Shown here: positions 17,495-26,299 of the stretch, piece by piece
Numbering within the stretch: position 1 is the first letter of the stretch
Layout of the letters: each line of letters begins with the position of its first letter
Assembly (NCBI GenBank): GCA_017548605.1
Contig: JAFYZT010000007.1
Coordinates: 62,001 to 126,000 of the forward strand
Origin: Prevotella sp.
Lineage (GTDB): Bacteria; Bacteroidota; Bacteroidia; Bacteroidales; Bacteroidaceae
DNA length: 64,000 bases
Direction of reading: 5' to 3'
Program-made: the position numbers and the translations under genes
Notes under the pieces: generated by a model
Database searches by the model: none
What the model was told of the DNA's origin: nothing
The model's input: only the letters and a program-made list of their open reading frames with translations

Positions 17495-20068
17495 TCAGAT
17501 TTCCTCCACCTGGTTTGTCAGCAGCCATCCTTCACGGCCATCGGCCAGTTTAATAGATAGCCAGTCGCTGATAGATTTGTCCACAATCTTCACTTTTGTA
17601 CCCTCGTGGATGACGAAGGCTGCTGTGGCATCTGTCTTAGGTGTCTTTCGAACGTTGACAGTAGGTGTGGTGACGATGGCCGTATCACGTTCCTTCATTT
17701 GCCTTCGTTGCTGATAGGCAAACACATTCGACAGGATGAACAGCAGGAGCATAAACGCTGCCCCGAAGAAGCCCACCTTTCGCAATATAATATTACCTGA
17801 GAAGAGATAGAGCAACACAAGCACCAGCATGGCGATAATGCTGCCTATGGCGAGATATGCCCATTGGTCAATACTTTTCGAGTTGACCAACGAATGGTAA
17901 CCAGTGACGAAGAACATTTCAGATTCTGGTGATATTTTGTCAATGGTCTTCGACTGTGCCAACTGGAGGTTGAACCTGATATCCTCGTCACCAGGCGACA
18001 GCATAAATGCCCGTTCGTAGTTGATGATAGCCCGTGTGATGTTATCCATTCGGTAATAGGCGTTCCCCAAATTATAATACAAGTCAGCACTCACCCCTTT
18101 GTGCAACAGTTCCTCATAATCATGAATGGCTTGTTGGTAATTGCCCTTGTTGTATTCCGCATCGGCATTTTCCTTAGTGATGGCGCCGATAGACAGAGGC
18201 ATGAGCAACAGGATTATCAACAGCGCAATTGTGTCGGTTGGCTTCTTGCTCTTCGCCGATTTAATCTCGTTCTCTATTCTCGTTATAGCATTCATGGCCG
18301 AATCGTATGTTTTCGACATATTGCCCATGGGGTCTCCTGGGGCATACCGTTCGTATTCACAAACATCGAGTGCTTCAACAAAATCATTGGCGACTTGGTC
18401 AGTCACTCCCCTATCCTTCAGTTCCTGCATAACATTCTCACGGGAGAGGTCGGCCACCGGCATGTTCATCTTGTCTCCCACGTATCCCCATAATGCACGA
18501 AGAACCTCATCATAAAACTCACTATTCTTACCCTCAGCCATAAGTTGGTTGGCTTTCTTTAATCGTTTGATGGCTACTTTGTTTGCTTTCTTTCCTCGTA
18601 GTTTACCAATGTTAGCCCTTTCTACAGCTCTCTTATGGAAAGCCATCATGAGTGCTACGAAAATCATGAGTGGTATGATAATCCAGATCCAATACCACGG
18701 TGACATGAAGAAATAATCATCAAGCGAGTGCTGCTCTGTCTTGCCAGAACGAATGGGATAAATATCCTTTACCTTCACCTCAGCAGATTCGTCAGCTTCA
18801 TCACCACCATCACCAGGAGCTACATTGACTGTAAATGATTGTGTCTTGATAGTGCGGTATTGATTCGCACTTGTATCATAATAGGTCATTTCAATGGGCG
18901 GAATAGTGTAATTGCCTTGATGGCGAGGCACAGTAAGGATATCGTACACCATATTACCCTCTACGCCGTTCGAAGTCAGTTTGGTTTTGTCAGTGATTTT
19001 CGCCTCGTATTTCTCAAAGTCCTTGGGTAGATTCAACTCTGGCTGTTTAAGCAGTTTCAAGTTGCCATTGCCACCTACAACCACCCGGATGTTGATGGGG
19101 TCGCCAGCCTTCACGTCGGTCTTGTCAAGCTGTGCGGAAATATTGAAATGCCCCACTCCACCGGAGAAGTTGCTTGGTTTCTGTGGTAGAGGATCCACTT
19201 GAACCGTCAGGCCTGGCGCTACAATGTCTCGTTTTACTTCCACATATCCAGAACCTCCATTGAGGAATGCCTCGAAGGGGTCTACATTCCTATTTTCCTG
19301 TACCACGATACCTTTGAAGGTAATGCTAGGAATCTCCAACGAGCCTGTCATTTGCGGGTACATCACATATTGACTCCAAGTTACGCAACGGTATGTACGT
19401 CCGTCAACCATCTCGGTATGGAACGTTTTCTGTTGAGGTAACTCAACTTCTTGCGAATGGAATCCATTGAGATCGGGCATTTTTCCCTCCAATTGCGTAA
19501 GGTCAACCAGAGTGTACACTTTATATGTTAACAGAATGGGTTCCTGTTCATGCACCCTTGTCTTGTTGGCCGACACACGGATGAATAAGTCGCGTTGGGT
19601 AACAGGTGAGCCTGCAGCCCTAAAATGATGTTGATCTTCCTCCTCTTGGTGAAAACGTGTACCTTGGTGCTGTTGGGTGACACCTGTAGCTGTTACTCTT
19701 ACCGTTGATGATGACACATTGTTGCCACCCACATTCAGATGGGCGGCGGGAATGGTGAAAGTTCCACTTCTCTTGGCCATCAACATATATGTATAAGTGA
19801 TGGACGCTTGACTCGAAGCATGTCCGTTGTAGATGTTATAGCTTTGTTGTCTCGACACACTCGGCCCATACACAACTTCCAGTCCATCGGGCATTTCCGG
19901 TAGTCGCAGTTCACCGTTCACATCTACAGTATTAACGGAATATTCCAGTCGGAATGTCTCCCCTACCTGTACCCTCGAAGGCGCATTTACCGACAATCGT
20001 TGCGCTATCGCTATTTGCGCGAGACAAAAAGCGAGGATAGACATCAATATGTATTTTTTGCTCATCAT
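17495..20068 (-). CDS. Fused BatD-BatE aerotolerance protein
   Basis: An 857-residue membrane protein. The first 430 residues, after a signal peptide (MSKKYILMSILAFCLAQIAIAQ), are BatD-like immunoglobulin-type repeats, e.g. LSVNAPSRVQVGETFRLEYS. A transmembrane helix (WYWIWIIIPLMIFVALMMA) and a cytoplasmic helical region follow. Then comes a second hydrophobic segment (IALLIILLLMPLSIGAI) that looks like the former signal peptide of BatE. It leads into TPRs (ADAEYNKGNYQQAIHDYEEL..., DLYYNLGNAYYRMDN), two more membrane helices and a C-terminal SH3b-like domain (VNVRKTPKTDA...GREGWLLTNQVEEI). In Bacteroides fragilis batD and batE are separate genes. The reading frame is continuous, with no sign of a frameshift. 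Start chosen at an ATG 27 bases after the batC stop. Confidence 0.85.
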   Translation of the reverse strand: MMSKKYILMSILAFCLAQIAIAQRLSVNAPSRVQVGETFRLEYSVNTVDVNGELRLPEMPDGLEVVYGPSVSRQQSYNIYNGHASSQASITYTYMLMAKRSGTFTIPAAHLNVGGNNVSSSTVRVTATGVTQQHQGTRFHQEEEDQHHFRAAGSPVTQRDLFIRVSANKTRVHEQEPILLTYKVYTLVDLTQLEGKMPDLNGFHSQEVELPQQKTFHTEMVDGRTYRCVTWSQYVMYPQMTGSLEIPSITFKGIVVQENRNVDPFEAFLNGGSGYVEVKRDIVAPGLTVQVDPLPQKPSNFSGGVGHFNISAQLDKTDVKAGDPINIRVVVGGNGNLKLLKQPELNLPKDFEKYEAKITDKTKLTSNGVEGNMVYDILTVPRHQGNYTIPPIEMTYYDTSANQYRTIKTQSFTVNVAPGDGGDEADESAEVKVKDIYPIRSGKTEQHSLDDYFFMSPWYWIWIIIPLMIFVALMMAFHKRAVERANIGKLRGKKANKVAIKRLKKANQLMAEGKNSEFYDEVLRALWGYVGDKMNMPVADLSRENVMQELKDRGVTDQVANDFVEALDVCEYERYAPGDPMGNMSKTYDSAMNAITRIENEIKSAKSKKPTDTIALLIILLLMPLSIGAITKENADAEYNKGNYQQAIHDYEELLHKGVSADLYYNLGNAYYRMDNITRAIINYERAFMLSPGDEDIRFNLQLAQSKTIDKISPESEMFFVTGYHSLVNSKSIDQWAYLAIGSIIAMLVLVLLYLFSGNIILRKVGFFGAAFMLLLFILSNVFAYQQRRQMKERDTAIVTTPTVNVRKTPKTDATAAFVIHEGTKVKIVDKSISDWLSIKLADGREGWLLTNQVEEI

Positions 20069-20094
20069 GTTTCGTTTAGCATCTCCTTTCAATG

Positions 20095-20931
20095 TTACCA
20101 ATTCTTTTGCAGTCCCTTACGTCGAGGTTGTTGCATAGCTTTCTGTAGTCGCTGTTGCGTATTTTTTTCATCTTGTACCGCTGCATTGAGCAACTGTTCA
20201 GCGTTTTCACGACTCATCTGCTGCTGTTCGCCTTGCTGCCCTTGTTGCTTTTGGTCCTGTTTATCCTTTTGGTCTTGTTGTCCTTGGTTCTGTTTGTCTT
20301 GCTTGTCTTTGTCTTGATTATCTTTATTTTTGTCTTGGTCTTGCTTGTCTTGATTTTGTTTGTCTTTGTCTTGATTTTGCTTATCCTGATTTTGTTTGTC
20401 CTTATCTTGGTTTTGCTTATCTTGATTCTGTTTGTCTTGGTTTTGCTTATCCTGATTTTGATTCTGTTTAGGTTGTTTCTTCAACAACTGTTGGCAAAGG
20501 GCTAAGTTGTAGCGCGTTTCATGATCGCGAGGGTTATTACGCAGTGCCTCTTTATAGAATTCAATGGCTTTGTCATATTCTTGGTGCATCTGGAAAATGA
20601 CGCCAATGTTATGGAATGACATAGACTTGCGCACTTTGTTGGTTTCTGCCGCGCCAGACATCTTAAATTGTTCAATGGCCAATGAATCTTGTTGTTGCAT
20701 CATCATGGCACAGCCAAGATTATACATCGCCTGGGTATTCTGGTCGTTGGCAGAAAGTGCCTTTTTATATTCTAGTTCCGCTTTGTCGTATTGCTCAGCA
20801 CGATAATACTTGTTTCCGCTACGGACAAACAACCTGTCATTGTCAGCCCATGATATAAGAGGGATGAGTACCAAGACAATAACGCACCATCCTTTCATAT
20901 ATCTAAACAATATCTTCTCAACCTTTTTCAT
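20095..20931 (-). CDS. batC: BatC-like TPR protein with Q/N/D/K-rich repeat tail
   Basis: A 278-residue protein of the Bat operon. An N-terminal membrane anchor or signal segment (about 13-29) precedes two or three TPR units: RSGNKYYRAEQYDKAELEYKKAL, MYNLGCAMMMQQQ and NIGVIFQMHQEYDKAIEFYKEALRNNP. After residue about 155 the sequence becomes a low-complexity tail of repeated QNQDK/QDKDK units, then ends in a helical QLLNAAVQDEKNTQQRLQKAM segment. TPRs suggest assembly with BatA/B/D in the periplasm. The ATG overlaps the batB stop (ATGA), giving translational coupling, which favours this start over a second ATG 11 codons later. Confidence 0.85.
   Translation of the reverse strand: MKKVEKILFRYMKGWCVIVLVLIPLISWADNDRLFVRSGNKYYRAEQYDKAELEYKKALSANDQNTQAMYNLGCAMMMQQQDSLAIEQFKMSGAAETNKVRKSMSFHNIGVIFQMHQEYDKAIEFYKEALRNNPRDHETRYNLALCQQLLKKQPKQNQNQDKQNQDKQNQDKQNQDKDKQNQDKQNQDKDKQNQDKQDQDKNKDNQDKDKQDKQNQGQQDQKDKQDQKQQGQQGEQQQMSRENAEQLLNAAVQDEKNTQQRLQKAMQQPRRKGLQKNW
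20218..20476 (-). repeat. In-frame tandem repeat encoding QNQDK units in batC
   Basis: About 260 bases built from degenerate 15- to 21-base units, read on the reverse strand as CAAAATCAAGACAAA-type blocks coding for (QNQDK)n and (QDKDK)n. All units keep the reading frame. Such a tract could change copy number by slippage without a frameshift. Confidence 0.85.
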
Positions 20932-21944
20932 TTGAAGAATTTGAATTTGTTGATAAATTTGTTCTTTCGTTCAAGAATGCACACTTCAATGATGAGCAAT
21001 AACATAACGATGATTCCAACAGCTTGGTATTGTTCGTCGTATTCGCTGTAGATGACTGAGGTGAGTTCACCCTTTTGCATTTTTGCAATGTGCTCGTCGA
21101 GTTTTTCCTGTGCTTTCGACGTGTTGTCGACATGGATATAAATACCGTTTCCCGCCTCCGCTATTTCTTGGCACATTTTTTCATTGAGTCGTGTCATCAC
21201 GGTCTCGCCAGTGTTGTCGGTCATATATCCGCCGCCCTGAACTGGTATGGGTGCGCCTGCAATGTTACCCACGCCCAAAACGAACACTTGTATACCTTTG
21301 TCAGCTGCCGCCTTAGCTGCCTCGAGTGCACCACCTTCATGGTCCTCACCATCAGTGATGATAATAATAGCCTTGCCAGTGTTTTCATCAGCCGTGAAGC
21401 ATTTCATTGAGAGGTCAATGGCTGTAGCGATATCTGTACCTTGTGAGGCGATGAGTGAAGGAGAGATATTCTGCATAAACATCTTTGCTGACACATAGTC
21501 GGTTGTGATGGGCAGTTGTACAAATGCGTCACCGGCGAAGACAATCATACCCACCTTATCGTCGACGAAGTGATCCACCATGTTTTCCACAATCATTTTG
21601 CACTTATCGAGACGAGATGGCTTCACATCTTCTGCCAGCATAGAATTGGAAATGTCAAGGGCGATAATGGCCTCGATTCCCTGTCGTTGCTCATTACTAA
21701 TCTTCGATCCCATCTGTGGTCGGGCAAGCATGATTATCAATAGTCCCAAGGCAACCAACAACAGCCAGAATTTTATCGTCGGGCGGTAGGAAGAACGGTT
21801 TTCCATCATCTGCTCAACCAGTTGTGGGTCGCCAAACTTCCCAATATCTTTCTTCTGCCTCTTACGACTCACCCTCCACATCATCCAAAGTGCGGGAAGG
21901 ATGAGCAGCAGATAGAGGAATATAGGATTTTCAAATCTGAACAT
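20928..21944 (-). CDS. batB: BatB von Willebrand factor A domain protein
   Basis: A 338-residue membrane protein: two N-terminal helices (about 5-20 and 58-76), a VWA domain, and a C-terminal helix (GIIVMLLLIIEVCIL). The MIDAS motif is intact as IIALDISNSMLAED (DxSxS), with the later Thr and Asp in ASQGTDIATAI and IIITDGEDHEGG. BatA and BatB interact in a periplasmic-membrane complex linked to oxidative-stress tolerance in B. fragilis and infectivity in Leptospira-type operons; the exact activity is unknown. It follows batA by 31 bases and overlaps batC by 4. Confidence 0.93.
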   Translation of the reverse strand: MFRFENPIFLYLLLILPALWMMWRVSRKRQKKDIGKFGDPQLVEQMMENRSSYRPTIKFWLLLVALGLLIIMLARPQMGSKISNEQRQGIEAIIALDISNSMLAEDVKPSRLDKCKMIVENMVDHFVDDKVGMIVFAGDAFVQLPITTDYVSAKMFMQNISPSLIASQGTDIATAIDLSMKCFTADENTGKAIIIITDGEDHEGGALEAAKAAADKGIQVFVLGVGNIAGAPIPVQGGGYMTDNTGETVMTRLNEKMCQEIAEAGNGIYIHVDNTSKAQEKLDEHIAKMQKGELTSVIYSEYDEQYQAVGIIVMLLLIIEVCILERKNKFINKFKFFK

Positions 21945-21975
21945 TATTCGTAATTAGCTTCTTATTTCAACGTTA

Positions 21976-22974
21976 TTATGGTATTCTCCTGAGTATCGTC
22001 AGTCGGAGCAGTATCTCTAGCAGCAACGCCAGAATAGCGATAGCAGCGAAGGGTTGATACGCATCGTTACGTTTTGAAAATTTTTTGACATCGAACTTTG
22101 TCTTTTCCAACGTGTCAATGTCTTGGTATATTTGTTTCAATTCGTCGGTATTCGTGGCACGGTAGAACTTTCCATCCGTCTTTCTTGCTATCTCACTTAG
22201 AGTTTTAGTGTCAATTTCCACAGGAACATTGATATACTGCACAGTGCCTCCCACTGGCATGGGATAACGGGCAACTTTGTTTGTTCCTACGCCAACTGTA
22301 TAGACCCTGATTCCCAAGCTCTTGGCTATTTCTGCAGCAGTGAGAGGCGATATATCACCTCGGTTGTTCGAACCATCGGTGAGCAGGATAACCACCTTGC
22401 TCTTTGCCTTGCTGTCTTTTAGACGACTTACGGCATTGGCTAATCCCATTCCTACCGCCGTCCCATCTTCTATAAGTCCACGTGCCGCTATGTCGGTGCG
22501 CACATTATGCAGCAGGTTTAGCAGCGACTGATGGTCCGTTGTCATGGGGCATTGCGTGAAAGCCTCGCCTGCAAATATCGTCAATCCAATATTATCATCA
22601 GGTCTTCCTGAAATAAATTCTGCAGCCACATCTTTAGCTGCTTCCATTCGGTTAGGACGAAGATCTTCTGCCAACATACTTGTAGACACATCCATGGCCA
22701 ACATGATATCGATGCCTTCCGCCGTTCGTGTTCCCCAGGAATGGTGTGTCTGTGGCCTGGCCAAAATCAACACCAACATAGTAAAAGCAAGCATCCTCAG
22801 TATCATCGGCAAATGAATGAGTCTGGTACGCCAAGACTTACCCACGGAGAGATAGGCGTGGGTGTCGCTCATGCGCATGGTTGGCGTCACATGCTTCCTA
22901 TATAGGCAGTACCACAGCACATACGGGATGAGCAGCAGTAACAACAAGAGGTATTCTTTATTGACAAATTCCAT
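21976..22974 (-). CDS. batA: BatA von Willebrand factor A domain protein
   Basis: A 332-residue paralogue of the next gene. Two N-terminal membrane helices precede a VWA domain with an intact MIDAS, IMLAMDVSTSMLAED, then RGLIEDGTAVGMGL and VVILLTDGSNNRGD. A C-terminal helix follows (FAAIAILALLLEILLR). The N-terminal RMSDTHAYLSVGKSWRTRL region is the typical BatA aerotolerance regulator N-domain. Presumed metal-dependent protein-protein adhesion within the Bat complex. Confidence 0.93.
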   Translation of the reverse strand: MEFVNKEYLLLLLLLIPYVLWYCLYRKHVTPTMRMSDTHAYLSVGKSWRTRLIHLPMILRMLAFTMLVLILARPQTHHSWGTRTAEGIDIMLAMDVSTSMLAEDLRPNRMEAAKDVAAEFISGRPDDNIGLTIFAGEAFTQCPMTTDHQSLLNLLHNVRTDIAARGLIEDGTAVGMGLANAVSRLKDSKAKSKVVILLTDGSNNRGDISPLTAAEIAKSLGIRVYTVGVGTNKVARYPMPVGGTVQYINVPVEIDTKTLSEIARKTDGKFYRATNTDELKQIYQDIDTLEKTKFDVKKFSKRNDAYQPFAAIAILALLLEILLRLTILRRIP

Positions 22975-22985
22975 TATTTTCTATC

Positions 22986-24062
22986 CTAATATCCAACAAG
23001 AGAATACAGTTGCCAGATGACGTATGCCAAGATGATTAAACTGACGAGTACTAACATGCCGAGCAACACCTTTGCCACGGTACGTGTGCGTCTGTTCAAA
23101 AGTTGTTCTTTGGTGAGCTGCGGTTTTATTTGTTCCACTGTCGGCACGTCTTCGCGCTTCGTGCTGTCGATGAAGGCGATGGCGTTCGCCAGGTTCCTGT
23201 CATTCTCATTTATGAGAGCCTCGTGTTTAGCGAATTTCACTAAGTCTGCAGTGCGGAAGAGTTCAGTCAGTTCGTCAATCTTCGTCTTATCCTCCTCCTG
23301 ATTCAGTCGGTTGATTATTTCTTCCGACGTCATCTCCATGGCATTGAATCCGAAGCGATCTTGCAAGTAAACCCTCAGCGTGTCGGTCAGTTTAGTATAA
23401 TATTCCTTTTGGTTTTCGGATGTAGTCATCCGTTGTTGTTTAATCTTCTCTATTTCTTTCATGGCTTTCTGATGCGGTAACGCCTTACGCACGAATTTGA
23501 TAGGCGGCACAATTGACTTGTTGTCTCGAATGCGTGTATAGACGTAATAAGCTAAAGCCATGAAAATAAGTAAAAGCCATGCCATCCAAAACATGCCACA
23601 CCAGTCACTCCATTGGAAGGGATTGTCCTGTATGTCCTTAGGGGGAAAGAACTGTTCTGGGTGCAAGGTGTCGACTTCAAGGGTGAGGACTTTCAGCGCC
23701 AGGTTTTTGCTGTTATATTCCTTTCCATCGACCAACACCTTCATGGGTGGCAAATAATAAATAGTATCTTCAAAAGAAGTCAGCGTATATGTACACGACA
23801 GTCGTTGCATGTTATTGTCAATGCTGGTTGTGTCCACCTCCGTCATCTCCAGCACTTCCACACCCGGGGTGAGCGTTTGTGTGCGCTGGAAGAAAGGGAA
23901 CACCACCTGTTGGCCTTCCTTGACGGCTACAGACAACGTGAGATGTACCTGTTCGCCAATGAGCATCTGCATCGAGTCGATGCGCGCTTCAATAGTCGGC
24001 ACTTGTGCCGACATTTGGAGCGATATGCCCAAACATGCCAATATAACGAGTATTCGTTTCAT
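22986..24062 (-). CDS. Bat-operon associated membrane protein (BatD-like N-part)
   Basis: A 358-residue protein with a signal peptide (MKRILVILACLGISLQMSAQ). It has a beta-rich periplasmic domain (about 20-150) of the kind found at the BatD N-terminus (IEARIDSMQMLIGEQVHLTLSV). A membrane helix (about 160-180, MFWMAWLLLIFMALAYYVYT) and a cytoplasmic helical domain (about 185-310) follow, and a second membrane helix lies at the end. The cytoplasmic region contains the pattern YYTKLTDTLRVYLQDRFGFNAMEMTSEEI, shared with many proteins next to DUF58/MoxR genes. Function unknown; its position between DUF58 and batA is constant in Bacteroidales Bat operons. Confidence 0.8.
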   Translation of the reverse strand: MKRILVILACLGISLQMSAQVPTIEARIDSMQMLIGEQVHLTLSVAVKEGQQVVFPFFQRTQTLTPGVEVLEMTEVDTTSIDNNMQRLSCTYTLTSFEDTIYYLPPMKVLVDGKEYNSKNLALKVLTLEVDTLHPEQFFPPKDIQDNPFQWSDWCGMFWMAWLLLIFMALAYYVYTRIRDNKSIVPPIKFVRKALPHQKAMKEIEKIKQQRMTTSENQKEYYTKLTDTLRVYLQDRFGFNAMEMTSEEIINRLNQEEDKTKIDELTELFRTADLVKFAKHEALINENDRNLANAIAFIDSTKREDVPTVEQIKPQLTKEQLLNRRTRTVAKVLLGMLVLVSLIILAYVIWQLYSLVGY

Positions 24063-24073
24063 TTCTATTCTGT

Positions 24074-24943
24074 TTAGGCCCTCATAGCAAAGAGAGCCAT
24101 CAGTTTTTTGACATAATCCTCATTGGTAGAGATGGAGATATGGTCGACGTTACTTTTCGAGAATGTCTGTCGAAGCTGTGCCTGTCGCCCCATCCAATAA
24201 GCCGTATGTGCCATCCTCAACTTTTTGCTTGATGTGTCGATAACCATCTCATGCCCCGTTTCTGCATCGCGCACCGTCATCAGTCCAACGGCAGGAAGTT
24301 CCCTGGCCCTTTGATCGTAAATTTGAATGGCTGCCACATCATGCTTTCGGTTACAAATGGTGAGAGCATTATCGAAATCGCTTCTGGCGTAGAAGTCGCT
24401 GAGTATAAAAGCCGTACATCTTCTTTTCATCACTTGCGTGAGGAACTCGATAGCCATCTTCACATCAGTCTTTTTGCTTTCCGGTTGGAAATCAAGCATT
24501 TCACGAATGATATAAAGAATATGCTTACGACCTTTTTTCGGTGGAATATATTTCTCTATCTTGTCGGAAAAGAACACCACCCCGATTTTGTCGTTATTTT
24601 GTATGGCACTGAATGCCAAGGTAGCTGCAATCTCTGTCGCCATGTCACGCTTGTTCACTTTTTGAGTACCGAAGTCGAGTGAACCCGACACGTCGCAAAG
24701 AAGCATGACCGTTAGTTCACGTTCTTCCTCAAAAACTTTGACGAAAGGTTTATGGAACCTAGCTGTTACATTCCAATCAATATCACGCACATCATCTCCA
24801 TACTGATACTCTCGCACTTCGGAGAACACCATTCCCCTACCTTTGAAAGCGGAATGGTATTGTCCGGCGAAGATGTTCTGGCTCAATCCTCGAGTTTTGA
24901 TCTCTATTTTGCGAACTTTTTTCAGTATCTCAGAAGAATCCAT
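24074..24943 (-). CDS. DUF58 domain protein of the MoxR/Bat operon
   Basis: A 289-residue cytoplasmic protein. The DUF58 core is visible in GQYHSAFKGRGMVFSEVREYQYGDDVRDIDWN, followed by a VWA-like fold whose metal-site motif DVSGS is preserved in VMLLCDVSGSLDFGT. DUF58 proteins are regular partners of MoxR AAA+ ATPases and are thought to be presented to, or remodelled with, VWA clients. Start at the ATG at 24943; the in-frame extension upstream runs through the heptamer array and is not credible. Confidence 0.9.
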   Translation of the reverse strand: MDSSEILKKVRKIEIKTRGLSQNIFAGQYHSAFKGRGMVFSEVREYQYGDDVRDIDWNVTARFHKPFVKVFEEERELTVMLLCDVSGSLDFGTQKVNKRDMATEIAATLAFSAIQNNDKIGVVFFSDKIEKYIPPKKGRKHILYIIREMLDFQPESKKTDVKMAIEFLTQVMKRRCTAFILSDFYARSDFDNALTICNRKHDVAAIQIYDQRARELPAVGLMTVRDAETGHEMVIDTSSKKLRMAHTAYWMGRQAQLRQTFSKSNVDHISISTNEDYVKKLMALFAMRA

Positions 24944-24959
24944 TTTATAGGAATTTAGA

Positions 24960-25078
24960 ATGTTGAATGTGGAGTATTGAATTATCGCTAGCGATGAAGA
25001 ATTCTTGAATGTTGAACGATTCAACCGTATTCGCCTTAACGACCACTCGTCAATCGTAATTCGTCACTCGTCATTCTT
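24960..25078. repeat. Phased heptamer array spanning the moxR-DUF58 junction
   Basis: The gap and the last bases of moxR can be cut into 17 consecutive 7-base units without a break in register. They include ATGTTGA, ATGTGGA, GTATTGA near one end, ATGTTGA again in the middle, and CACTCGT, CAATCGT, AATTCGT, CACTCGT, CATTCTT at the other end. Units at the two ends differ in sequence but keep the same phase. The moxR stop codon lies inside the last unit. Confidence 0.55.
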
Positions 25079-26072
25079 AAGGCACCTCTACCTTGTTAAT
25101 GATTTGACTGATGATTTCCTCTGTTGTCACATTACCCGCTTCTGCTTCGTAGGAAAGACCAATTCTATGGCGAAGCACATCATGAGCAACAGCTCTTACA
25201 TCTTCGGGCACCACATATCCACGTCGTTTCACAAAAGCATATGCTTTAGCAGCCTTGGCAAGGTTAATACTTGCCCTTGGCGATCCACCGAAGGTGATGA
25301 GGTCCTTGAGTTGAGTCAGTTGGTATCTATCGGGATATCTTGTGGCAAATACTATGTCAGCGATATATTGCTCAATTTTTTCATCCAGATATACTTGGCG
25401 CACCACTGCTCTGGCATTGACTATCTCTTCCGCCGTTGTCACAGGCAGCACCTCTGGCAATGCACCATGAAGATTCTCACGAATGATGAGTTTTTCCTCT
25501 TGGATAGTAGGATAGTCAATAACTACCTTGAGCATGAAACGGTCGACCTGAGCTTCAGGCAATTGATAAGTTCCCTCTTGTTCGATAGGGTTTTGCGTAG
25601 CCATGACAAGGAAGGGGTCGGGCAGTTGGAAAGTGTTGTCGCCGATGGTCACCTGATGTTCCTGCATGGCTTCAAGTAAAGCACTCTGAACCTTCGCCGG
25701 TGCACGGTTAATTTCATCAGCAAGGATAAAGTTGGCAAATACAGGACCTTTCTTGACATGGAATTTTTCATCTTTCTGCGAATATACCATTGTTCCCACC
25801 ACGTCAGCAGGCAACAAGTCAGGCGTAAATTGAATGCGGCTATAATTAGAACTGATGAGTTGGGCAAGTGTTTTTATGGCCAATGTCTTTGCCAGACCCG
25901 GCACACCTTCAAGCAAGATATGTCCATCGGAAAGAAGTCCGATGAGCAAAGAGTCGATAAGGTGTTTCTGTCCTACGATGACTCTATCCATGCCCATTGT
26001 CAAGTTGGTGACGAAAGCACTTTGTTGCTCAATTCGCATGTTGAGTTCTCTGATGTCGATAGTTTCTGCCAT
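25077..26072 (-). CDS. MoxR-family AAA+ ATPase
   Basis: A 331-residue ATPase and first gene of the Bat operon. Walker A is the MoxR form GVPGLAKTLA, Walker B is FILADEINRAPAKVQSALLEAMQE, sensor 1 is LVMATQNPIEQEGTY, and the arginine finger/lid region includes EAQVDRFMLK and GGSPRASINLAKAAKAYAF. MoxR proteins act as chaperones that load metal cofactors or assemble VWA-domain complexes. In this operon the likely clients are BatA, BatB and the DUF58 protein. Confidence 0.95.
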   Translation of the reverse strand: MAETIDIRELNMRIEQQSAFVTNLTMGMDRVIVGQKHLIDSLLIGLLSDGHILLEGVPGLAKTLAIKTLAQLISSNYSRIQFTPDLLPADVVGTMVYSQKDEKFHVKKGPVFANFILADEINRAPAKVQSALLEAMQEHQVTIGDNTFQLPDPFLVMATQNPIEQEGTYQLPEAQVDRFMLKVVIDYPTIQEEKLIIRENLHGALPEVLPVTTAEEIVNARAVVRQVYLDEKIEQYIADIVFATRYPDRYQLTQLKDLITFGGSPRASINLAKAAKAYAFVKRRGYVVPEDVRAVAHDVLRHRIGLSYEAEAGNVTTEEIISQIINKVEVP

Positions 26073-26138
26073 AGTGAATTATAAATTATTAGTTTGTTGT
26101 TCTAATGTTTACGTGCCTTTCCTTGTGGAAAAGCAACG

Positions 26139-26146
26139 CAAAATTA
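26139..26146 (-). promoter_or_regulatory. -7 promoter box of the moxR/Bat operon
   Basis: The reverse strand reads TAATTTTG (TAnnTTTG consensus), about 67 bases before the moxR start. No good -33 TTG is visible at the usual distance. Confidence 0.5.
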
Positions 26147-26243
26147 CAACAAACGCAATTCATATGCGAAAAAAACTGACTAAATAATATTAAAAAAGTC
26201 TTCAAAAACCTACAATTTAAGAATAATTGAGAGTTTGAAGAGA

Positions 26244-26299
26244 TTTTAAGGGTAAAAGGAGGGTTATAAGAGCCTAAACTCCCCCTTTTACCCCTAAAA
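26244..26299 (-). terminator. Long imperfect hairpin, probable terminator of the tsaD-cinA transcript
   Basis: A 10-bp perfect core (GGGTAAAAGG at 26250-26259 with CCTTTTACCC at 26284-26293) is extended outward by five more A-T pairs after one mismatch. The loop is about 24 bases. It lies about 100 bases after the cinA stop and before the moxR promoter. There is no strong T tract on the reverse strand, so an attenuator or RNA-stability role is possible as well. Confidence 0.5.

Noticed and set aside
20155-20505. A 116-residue Leu/Val/Ile-rich open frame on the plus strand opposite batC
   Set aside because: It is the antisense reading of the QNQDK repeat; CTTGTC/TTGTTT blocks give hydrophobic codons automatically. 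No promoter, start context or family.
24944-25024. Longer N-terminus for the DUF58 protein
   Set aside because: The in-frame extension runs entirely through the heptamer array and has no homology to the family; the ATG at 24943 is the natural start.
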